A stretch of DNA of 6,418 nucleotides from Acidobacteriota bacterium. Its GTDB lineage: Bacteria; Acidobacteriota; Thermoanaerobaculia; Multivoradales; UBA5704. Location of the stretch: contig QHVW01000105.1 in the NCBI GenBank assembly GCA_003223675.1, positions 1-6,418 on the forward strand. Direction: 5' to 3'. The position numbers were made by a program, and so were the translations under genes. The notes below the pieces were generated by a model. That model ran no database searches, was not told the origin of the DNA, and was given only the letters and a program-made list of their open reading frames with translations. Every line of letters begins with the position of its first letter. Position 1 is the stretch's first letter. Of the stretch, positions 1 through 4,314 are shown one piece after another.

Positions 1-282
1 AAGAAGATCCGCGAGCGCTCTCTCGCCCTCACCGACTACCTGATCGCGCTCACCGAGGAGGCCGGCTTCGAGATCCGCACCCCGCGCGACCACAAACACC
101 GGGGAGGCACGGTCTCCGTCTTCCACCCCGACGCCGAGCACCTCTGCCACGAGCTGATCGCCCGCGAGATCCTGTGCGATTTCCGGCCCAACGCGGGCAT
201 CCGGCTCTCTCCGCACTTCTTCAACACCGAGGAGGAGCTGGAGCACGCGGTGGCGACGCTCAGGGAGCTGGTCGGCAAATAG
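1..282 (+). CDS. PLP-dependent class V aminotransferase / kynureninase-like enzyme, C-terminal fragment
   Basis: This is the last 93 codons of a gene whose start lies before the window; the frame is open from base 1 to a TAG at 280-282. The translated end resembles the small C-terminal domain of fold-type I PLP enzymes. A TPRD segment is followed by RGGTVSVFHP, then DFRPNAGIRLSPHFFNT, then an EEEL-rich final helix. The RGG-x-VS-x-x-HP and DFRP...IRLSPHF patterns are typical of kynureninase and related class V aminotransferases. The PLP lysine would lie upstream and cannot be seen. Kynureninase (tryptophan catabolism) is one candidate; a cysteine-desulfurase-like or epimerase-like class V member is equally possible from this fragment. 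The gene ends 27 nt before the first upstream repeat of the peptide locus. No convincing terminator separates them, so readthrough is possible, but nothing suggests it acts on the peptides. Confidence 0.8.
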   Translation, partial: KKIRERSLALTDYLIALTEEAGFEIRTPRDHKHRGGTVSVFHPDAEHLCHELIAREILCDFRPNAGIRLSPHFFNTEEELEHAVATLRELVGK

Positions 283-308
283 AAAAATACGATCGCCGGG
301 CAGAATCT

Positions 309-365
309 CGAAATTCGTTGACGGAGTTTCGCCGCCAAAGTCGCATCCTCGATTAGAACCCAGGA
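309..365 (+). promoter_or_regulatory. Upstream repeat copy 1, candidate promoter of precursor gene 1
   Basis: This 57-nt element recurs upstream of the second precursor at 650-706. Positions 314-347 match 655-688 at 33 of 34 bases, with only 330 differing. It opens with the short dyad CGAA-A-TTCG (309-317), directly followed by TTGACG (318-323), a good -35 hexamer. The base run 17 nt further on is TCGCAT (341-346), a weak -10 match. The ATG of the precursor lies 124 nt after TTGACG, and 123 nt in the second copy. Equal position and high identity outside coding sequence argue for a conserved promoter or operator rather than chance. The dyad touching the -35 could be a repressor or activator site. 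The promoter assignment is inference, because the -10 is poor. Confidence 0.5.
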
Positions 366-401
366 TCTACCTGTACAGCAGCAGGAGAACGAAGGGTTCC
401 A

Positions 402-427
402 ATTCGAGCCCCACTGCGGGGCTCAAT
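402..427 (+). promoter_or_regulatory. Bulged hairpin directly upstream of the precursor 1 ribosome binding site
   Basis: GAGCCCC (406-412) pairs perfectly with GGGGCTC (418-424) around a 5-nt loop. Below an unpaired C405, three A/U pairs (402-404 with 425-427) extend the stem. The Shine-Dalgarno AAGGAG (429-434) begins 2 nt after it, 7 nt from the ATG at 442. A similar hairpin with a single-base bulge at the same place precedes gene 2 (751-769), although loop and stem length differ. This looks like a kept 5'-UTR structure that may stabilise the message or modulate initiation. Confidence 0.5.
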
Positions 428-441
428 GAAGGAGATCCGCG

Positions 442-609
442 ATGAAGAAGAATGGCAAGAAGCTCTCCCTGCGCGTCGAGACCCTGAGGAACCTCAACTC
501 CGATGAGATGAGCAAGATCAAGGGCGGTGTCGCTTGGTACTGCTGGACGATCATCGTCCCCAGCTCCGGCATCACCACCACGATCCCCATCTACTACACC
601 GATTGCTAG
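442..609 (+). CDS. RiPP precursor peptide 1, class I lanthipeptide-like leader, two-cysteine core
   Basis: This encodes 55 residues. Residues 1-29 form a leader: a lysine-rich start, KKLSLRVETLRNL (6-18), NSDEMSKIK (19-27) and a double glycine at 28-29. The KKLSL-x-x-ETL-x-x-L-x-x-DE-x-x-x-I-x-GG layout matches the 'class I lanthipeptide' leader family known from annotation of Acidobacteriota and Bacteroidota. The predicted core (30-55) is rich in aromatic and beta-branched residues. It holds Cys34, V39-PSSGI-44, three threonines (45-47) and a C-terminal TDC with Cys55. The start has AAGGAG at 429-434, 7 nt upstream. Codon use is less G/C-ending than in the enzymes. A paralogue follows at 782. 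Ser/Thr and Cys would allow lanthionines, but no dehydratase or cyclase is in the window, so a disulfide is at least as likely. The role of the mature product is unknown. Confidence 0.85.
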   Translation: MKKNGKKLSLRVETLRNLNSDEMSKIKGGVAWYCWTIIVPSSGITTTIPIYYTDC

Positions 610-649
610 TCGACGCACGCCGGAGGGGATGCGATGTCGAAAAGATCTT

Positions 650-706
650 CGAATTTCGTTGACGGAGTTTTGCCGCCAAAGTCGCATCTCTCGGATAGAC
701 CCAGGA
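650..706 (+). promoter_or_regulatory. Upstream repeat copy 2, candidate promoter of precursor gene 2
   Basis: This is the second copy of the 57-nt element at 309-365. It has the dyad CGAA-T-TTCG (650-658), TTGACG (659-664), a 17-nt spacer and TCGCAT (682-687). Identity stays high up to about 688, then the copies drift through small indels and meet again at ACCCAGGA. The distance to the precursor ATG is the same as in copy 1 within 1 nt, so the duplicated unit includes promoter, leader and gene. The preceding 40 bases (610-649) hold only a weak interrupted dyad (TCGAC 610-614 with GTCGA 636-640). Confidence 0.5.
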
Positions 707-742
707 CCCGACGGGAGCGCGAGCCCCGGCGGGTCCCTTTTC
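704..742 (+). terminator. Terminator-like hairpin in the 5' leader of precursor gene 2
   Basis: GGACCCG (704-710) is the exact reverse complement of CGGGTCC (730-736). It encloses a 19-nt GC-rich loop and is followed by CTTTTCATCTTTTC. It lies between the candidate promoter and the gene, so if real it would be an attenuator, or a stop for readthrough from gene 1. The loop is long for an intrinsic terminator and the unit 1 leader has no equivalent, so the call is tentative. Confidence 0.35.
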
Positions 743-750
743 ATCTTTTC

Positions 751-769
751 ATGGAGCCCACGGGCTCAT
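751..769 (+). promoter_or_regulatory. Bulged hairpin directly upstream of the precursor 2 ribosome binding site
   Basis: GAGCC (754-758) pairs with GGCTC (763-767) around a 4-nt loop, and a flanking C759-G762 could close further. A751-T752 pair with A768-T769 across an unpaired G753. The stem core and the bulge position are the same as in the hairpin of gene 1 (402-427). The base of the stem meets the Shine-Dalgarno AGGAG (770-774), which is 7 nt from the ATG at 782, so the fold could control ribosome access. Confidence 0.45.
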
Positions 770-781
770 AGGAGACCGCGA

Positions 782-967
782 ATGAAGAGGAACGCTCCGT
801 CCGCCGGCAAGAAGCTCTCACTGCGCGTCGAGACCCTGCGCAATCTCAGCTCCGACGAGATGAGCCAGATCAAGGGTGGCTTCATCAACACATGGTGTAC
901 GTCGGTCTTCGTTCCCAGCTCCGGCATCGTTTTCACGCCCGCCATCATCATGACTGACTGCGACTAG
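782..967 (+). CDS. RiPP precursor peptide 2, class I lanthipeptide-like leader, two-cysteine core
   Basis: This encodes 61 residues and is a paralogue of the peptide at 442-609. The leader (1-33) keeps KKLSLRVETLRNL at 10-22, then SSDEMSQIK and a double glycine at 32-33; it is five residues longer near the N-terminus and then one residue shorter before aligning. The core (34-61) differs at most positions but keeps Cys39, V44-PSSGI-49, Thr52 and T58-D-C60, followed by one extra Asp. Cys39 to Cys60 is 21 positions, the same as Cys34 to Cys55 in peptide 1. I chose the start at 782 because AGGAG (770-774) lies 7 nt before it and because the leader matches its paralogue. The open frame continues upstream without a stop, but that stretch reads through the promoter repeat. 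The hairpin at 994-1028 separates it from the enzyme genes. Confidence 0.85.
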   Translation: MKRNAPSAGKKLSLRVETLRNLSSDEMSQIKGGFINTWCTSVFVPSSGIVFTPAIIMTDCD

Positions 968-993
968 GGGCTGCAAGCAGGACGATGTCCGAG

Positions 994-1028
994 CTCCCTC
1001 GCCCCCTGTGCACGGAGGGGCGAGGGAG
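994..1028 (+). terminator. Strong GC-rich hairpin between precursors and enzyme genes (attenuator or mRNA stabiliser)
   Basis: CTCCCTCGCCCC (994-1005) and GGGGCGAGGGAG (1017-1028) form a perfect 12-bp stem with an 11-nt loop, starting 26 nt after the stop of precursor 2. The 3' flank, TCGTATTCTC, has only scattered Ts, so termination would be partial. A leaky terminator here would give many precursor transcripts and few enzyme transcripts, as is common in RiPP operons. The structure could also protect the 3' end of the processed precursor message. The Shine-Dalgarno of the next gene lies 11 nt beyond the stem. Confidence 0.6.
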
Positions 1029-1049
1029 TCGTATTCTCAGGAGAGCGAC

Positions 1050-1925
1050 ATGGCCGATCCACTGCCGGCGCGTGAGGCACTGCCGCAACTGGCCGACCGG
1101 CTGCCGCTGGGCGCCGCCGGCCTCGCGGTGAGCCCGTTCTGTCTCGGCGTCATCCGGGACCGCTCCATGGTCCCTCTCGCCTTCGACGCGGGGATCAACT
1201 TCTTCTTCGTCAGCGCGGACCTGCATTGGCCTCTCTACGAGGAGATGCGCCAGGGGCTCGCGCGGCTTCTCGAACGGGGATCCCACGTGCGGGACGAGAT
1301 CGTCGTGGCGGGTGTCTCGTACATCACCCAGCCGGTGTTCGCCGGCACCAACTTCCACGAGCTGCTGAGCGCCGTGCCGCGGCTCGGGCGGCTCGACCTG
1401 CTGGTCGCCGGCGGCGCCTACGCGCACGAATTCCCCGCGCGGCGGGAACGCTACCTCACCTCCCCATACGCGCGCGGGTTGGGAGCGCGCGCGTTCGGCG
1501 CCTCGTTCCACGAGCGGTCGACGGCCCTCGCCGCCATCAACCACCGCCAGGTGGACCTGGCCTACATCCGCTACAACCCCGCCCATCCAGGGGCGCGCCA
1601 CGACCTGTTGCCCCGGCTCCTCCCCGGCCCCGGCCCGCTCGTCTACAACTTCCGGAGCGTCCTGCCGCCGATCCTCCCGGAGCGCTGGCGCGAGCTCGGC
1701 CTCGACGAGGACCACTGGCTCCCGGAGCCCGGCGACTTTTACCGCTTCGTGCTCTCACGGCCCGAGATGAGCGGAATCCTGGGGAGCGTGAATACGCCGG
1801 ATGAGCTCGCAGCCCTCGACGCCGCTCTCGCCCAGGGACCCCTCGAAGCCGAGGAGGAAGACTATCTCGTGAGCCTCGCCGCCCTCGCCGAAGGCCGGGC
1901 GCGCCTCGTAGCCGGTGCCCCATGA
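1050..1925 (+). CDS. Aldo/keto reductase-fold protein with degenerate catalytic residues
   Basis: This encodes 291 residues. I chose ATG 1050 because AGGAG (1039-1043) is 6 nt upstream; an in-frame ATG at 1008 sits in the loop of the hairpin at 994-1028 and has no Shine-Dalgarno. AKR features run in order: LPLGAAGLAVSPFCLG (18-33, first strand and helix), DAGINFFF (46-53), RDEIVVAGVS (81-90), RLDLLV (114-119), RAFGASFHE (147-155), VDLAYIRYNP (168-177) and FVLSRPEMSGILGSVNTPDEL (about 233-253). The last resembles the NADP-phosphate-binding end of AKRs. The catalytic Asp-Tyr-Lys-His appears lost. By position I read Phe53, Leu58, Val89 and Gly121, so ordinary carbonyl reduction looks unlikely. 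The stop overlaps the next start (ATGA at 1922-1925), so the two proteins are probably made together. A peptide-binding, scaffold or altered redox role is possible. The fold is likely, the function unknown. Confidence 0.75.
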   Translation: MADPLPAREALPQLADRLPLGAAGLAVSPFCLGVIRDRSMVPLAFDAGINFFFVSADLHWPLYEEMRQGLARLLERGSHVRDEIVVAGVSYITQPVFAGTNFHELLSAVPRLGRLDLLVAGGAYAHEFPARRERYLTSPYARGLGARAFGASFHERSTALAAINHRQVDLAYIRYNPAHPGARHDLLPRLLPGPGPLVYNFRSVLPPILPERWRELGLDEDHWLPEPGDFYRFVLSRPEMSGILGSVNTPDELAALDAALAQGPLEAEEEDYLVSLAALAEGRARLVAGAP

Positions 1926-3232
1926 CCGCCAGGATCTCCTCCGACCCGGCCGCCTGGGGCCCCGCCATCCTCGCCATGCTGGCGGACCACCACGGTCTCG
2001 CCGGCTCGCCGCGGACCTTCCGCCGGCTCTTCAGCGCCCGGGACGGCGGCCTCACTCTCGCCTCGCTCGTGGCGGCGGCCGAGGCCTTCGGCTTCGAGAC
2101 CCAAGCGGGTCAGCTCCCCTCCTATGACGATCTCAAGGATCTCCCCGTCCTGCCGGCGGTCGTCCACCTGCGCAGGAAGGTGCCGGAGAAGATGCTCGTC
2201 CTCGGGAAGGATGGGGCCCTGGAGGACGTGGGCCATGAGGGCCGCTTCGCGGTGGTGCACCAGGCCGACGACGTGGCGGTCGATCTGGAGGACCCGGCGG
2301 AGGGCCGGCTGCGGATGCCCCGTTCGGAGCTCGAGGCCGCGTGGCGGGGGATCGTTCTCTGCGTCGCTCCGAACGAGGATCAGGAGCTACGCCGGGAAGG
2401 ACCGGCCGCGCGCCTCGCGAAGTGGCTCGACCGCCTCCCGCCCCTCGTCCTCAACGTCCTGGGGTGCGTCCTCGTCTTCGTGCTCGGCGCCGTCCTCGCC
2501 CGGGCTCTCGACGGGCGCGCCGTCCTGGCGGCCGCGGGCGCTCTCACGGCCGCGCTCGCCGCCTCGGTCTGGGCCCTGCGTACGTCGAGCCACTGCGCTG
2601 CCTGCGCCGCGGCGGTGCGGGAGCTCGGCCTGCCGCTGGCTCCGCTCGGGGTCGTCTACTACGCCGGACTCCTGGTGGCGCTGGGCCTCTGGGGTCTGGT
2701 CCCGCTCACCGAGGTAGCGGTCGAGGCCGCGGCGGGCGTCCATCTCGCCCTCCTGGCGCATCTCGCCACCTCGGGCGCGCACTGCCGCACCTGCGTGACC
2801 ACGGCGGTCGCGGCCTGGGGAGCCGCGGGACTCGTCCTCGGCGGGCAGGGAATCGGCTGGTACGCTGCCGCGCTTCCGGCGGCCGCCCTCGGGACGATGC
2901 TCGCGGTCCGGTTCTTCGCCCGGCGGACCGGACGCCTGCGCCGGGCCATGCTCGGCGCGATCCGCGAGATCCTGACCAAGGAGGCCGCCCCGGACCCCGG
3001 CAATCTCCGGCTGATCGTCTACAAGCTCGATTCGTGCCCCCGGTGCCGGCTGGTCGAAAAGGAGGTCTTGCCCCCGCTCGCGGCCATGCTGGGCGAGCGG
3101 CTCTCCATCGAGCGCCGGCCCGCCGACGTCCGCATCCCCGCGCCGACGCTGGTCTTCCTCAGCGGTGCCCGCCGCGTGGCGATGATCGGCGTCCCCGACG
3201 GCGACGACCTCCGCGAGGCGCTCTCCGGCTGA
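1922..3232 (+). CDS. C39-like (inactive) - VKOR-like - thioredoxin-like fusion membrane protein, putative RiPP thiol-disulfide enzyme
   Basis: This encodes 436 residues in three parts. Residues 8-150 resemble a C39 bacteriocin peptidase (AWGPAILAML; DGGLTLASLV; LPAVVHL; GRFAVVH; EDPAEGR; AWRGIVLCVAP). The catalytic Cys position is Trp12 and the His position is Arg108, while Asp124 of the DP motif remains, so it should not cleave but could bind a double-glycine leader. Residues 173-333 hold about six hydrophobic segments with HCAAC (224-228), GLPLAPLGVVYYAGLL (236-251) and HCRTC (287-291), the layout of VKOR-family quinone-linked thiol oxidoreductases. Residues 361-436 are a short thioredoxin-like domain with SCPRC (371-375) and a cis-Pro-like PAPTLVF (406-412). 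It overlaps the AKR-like gene by 4 nt. VKOR-Trx fusions make disulfides in known bacteria; joining one to a dead C39 domain beside two-cysteine precursors points to disulfide chemistry on them. The domain calls are fairly secure; the substrate is inferred. Confidence 0.82.
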   Translation: MTARISSDPAAWGPAILAMLADHHGLAGSPRTFRRLFSARDGGLTLASLVAAAEAFGFETQAGQLPSYDDLKDLPVLPAVVHLRRKVPEKMLVLGKDGALEDVGHEGRFAVVHQADDVAVDLEDPAEGRLRMPRSELEAAWRGIVLCVAPNEDQELRREGPAARLAKWLDRLPPLVLNVLGCVLVFVLGAVLARALDGRAVLAAAGALTAALAASVWALRTSSHCAACAAAVRELGLPLAPLGVVYYAGLLVALGLWGLVPLTEVAVEAAAGVHLALLAHLATSGAHCRTCVTTAVAAWGAAGLVLGGQGIGWYAAALPAAALGTMLAVRFFARRTGRLRRAMLGAIREILTKEAAPDPGNLRLIVYKLDSCPRCRLVEKEVLPPLAAMLGERLSIERRPADVRIPAPTLVFLSGARRVAMIGVPDGDDLREALSG

Positions 3233-3239
3233 CCCGGCC

Positions 3240-3272
3240 GAATCACCCCCGTCTTCCCCCTACACGTGATTC
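3240..3272. terminator. Weak dyad between convergent genes
   Basis: GAATCAC (3240-3246) and GTGATTC (3266-3272) are perfect reverse complements with a 19-nt pyrimidine-rich gap. They span the 27-nt space between the two convergent stop codons and run into the end of the minus-strand gene. No T-tract follows on either strand, so function as a bidirectional terminator is only suggested by location. Confidence 0.25.
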
Positions 3273-4225
3273 AACAACATCATCTCGTACGGGTGCGGCT
3301 CCAGATAGGCCTGCTCCTGGAGATACTCCACCCCCTGCCGCCGCACGTGATGCCGGATCAGGGTGAGGGGGACGATCAGCGGCACCAGCCCCAGGCGGTA
3401 GCGCTCGATGGTCTCGGCCAGCTCGGCGCGGTCCGCAGGGTCCAGCGCGTCCGAGACGTAGCCCGCGAGATGCTGGAGGACGTTGGTGTGGCCGCGCCGG
3501 GTGGCAGGGCGTCGCAGGACCTCCGTCAACCCCTGCCGATAGGCGGCGGCGAGCTCGGGCGCCGGCGTCTCCTTCCCTGAATTCCCCAACAGACGGCCGA
3601 GGCGGCGCAGGCCGTTCTGATTGCGCGCCATCAACAGAAACTTGTGGCGCTCGTGGAAGCGCATCAGGGAGGCGCGGGTCCACCCTTCCTTCTCCCCCTC
3701 GCGCCAGCGATGGTGGACGAACACCCGGGCGATGAAATTCTCCCGCGGCAGCGGATCGTTGAGCCGCCCCTCCTCCTCCACGGGCAGGTCCGGCAGGCGC
3801 GCCATCAACGTCTCCGCGAACAGGCCCCGGCCATCCTTCGACGGAGCCCCTTCCCCGGAGTAGACCTTGACCCTCTCCATGCCGCAGCTCGGAGAATCCT
3901 TCTTGAGCACGTAGCCGTCCAGGTCCATTTCCGCCAGAGCGGCCACCCGGCGCTCGGCCCAGGAGCGCATGGCGTCCGTATAGTCCTCGCCCGTGCTGGT
4001 CATGACGAGGCGGATCTCCTCCCCCCGCCGCTCCAGCCGGATGGGCGGCCGGGGCGTGCCCATCCCCACCTCCACCTCGGGACAGACCGCCACCCACTCC
4101 ACGTAGCGGCCGAAGGTGTCCGTGAGGAACGCGTCCCGCTTGTGGCCGCCGTTGTAGCGCACCTCCTGGCCGAGCAGGCAGGCGGAGATGCCGATGCGGA
4201 GCTTGAGGAGATCGGGGGTGGACAT
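3260..4225 (-). CDS. TudS (DUF523)-DUF1722 fusion protein, putative [4Fe-4S] thiouracil desulfidase
   Basis: This encodes 321 residues. The N-terminal half is DUF523/TudS: ISACLLGQEVRYNGGHKRD (13-31), VCPEVEVGMGTPRPPIRL (47-64) and KKDSPSCGM (108-116). The three conserved cysteines Cys16, Cys48 and Cys114 fit those that hold the [4Fe-4S] cluster in characterised TudS, where the free iron binds sulfur removed from thiouracil. The C-terminal half, from about FIARVF (164-169) on, is DUF1722 (YbgA-like), with RFHERHKFLLMARN (189-202). Fusions of the two domains are a known form and this length is normal. The role is probably salvage or detoxification of thiolated uracil in the cytosol; the function of DUF1722 is unclear. 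No Shine-Dalgarno precedes the ATG, and a TATATATA tract ends 4 nt before it, suggesting a leaderless message. It is convergent with the peptide locus and divergent from the permease, so probably unrelated to both. Confidence 0.9.
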   Translation of the reverse strand: MSTPDLLKLRIGISACLLGQEVRYNGGHKRDAFLTDTFGRYVEWVAVCPEVEVGMGTPRPPIRLERRGEEIRLVMTSTGEDYTDAMRSWAERRVAALAEMDLDGYVLKKDSPSCGMERVKVYSGEGAPSKDGRGLFAETLMARLPDLPVEEEGRLNDPLPRENFIARVFVHHRWREGEKEGWTRASLMRFHERHKFLLMARNQNGLRRLGRLLGNSGKETPAPELAAAYRQGLTEVLRRPATRRGHTNVLQHLAGYVSDALDPADRAELAETIERYRLGLVPLIVPLTLIRHHVRRQGVEYLQEQAYLEPHPYEMMLLNHV

Positions 4226-4240
4226 CGCTTATATATAGCG
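4226..4240. promoter_or_regulatory. AT-rich near-palindrome in the divergent promoter region
   Basis: CGCT-TATATAT-AGCG is a near-perfect dyad and the only AT-rich patch in this part of the window. It abuts the start codon of the minus-strand TudS-like gene. Read on that strand, a TATATA -10 hexamer (4237-4232) would place transcription start at or next to the ATG. On the plus strand the same tract could serve as the -10 of the permease gene. I see no good -35 on either side, and the symmetry may instead be an operator. Confidence 0.45.
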
Positions 4241-4314
4241 CAGGTGAAACGTTCTCCCTCCCCCTTGCGTAGCTCCCTCCAGAGCCGTGCTGGCCGTCCA
4301 GGAGGACCTCGCCC

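Noticed and set aside
426..506. ATG at 426 starting an out-of-frame ORF across precursor 1
   Set aside because: It starts inside the base of the hairpin, just before the Shine-Dalgarno of the real gene, and ends within 27 codons without any recognisable peptide.
610..640. Hairpin after precursor 1 as a terminator
   Set aside because: The stem is short and interrupted (TCGAC/GTCGA with a 21-nt gap) and no T-run follows.
309..706. The two upstream repeats as a mobile element, CRISPR or att sites
   Set aside because: There are only two copies, spaced by a gene, with gradual divergence at one end and no terminal inverted repeats or transposase. Tandem gene duplication explains them better.
527..967. 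Long open frame (146 codons) ending at the precursor 2 stop
   Set aside because: Its first 85 codons run through the core of gene 1 in another frame and through the promoter repeat. The start at 782 has a proper Shine-Dalgarno and matches the paralogue leader.
442..967. Assigning the peptides as true lanthipeptides
   Set aside because: The leader resembles class I lanthipeptide leaders, but no dehydratase or cyclase is in the window and the neighbouring enzymes are redox-type. I leave the modification open.
948..1715. Long minus-strand ORF opposite the AKR-like gene
   Set aside because: It is a shadow frame of GC-rich coding sequence. The plus strand shows family motifs and a Shine-Dalgarno; this product has neither.
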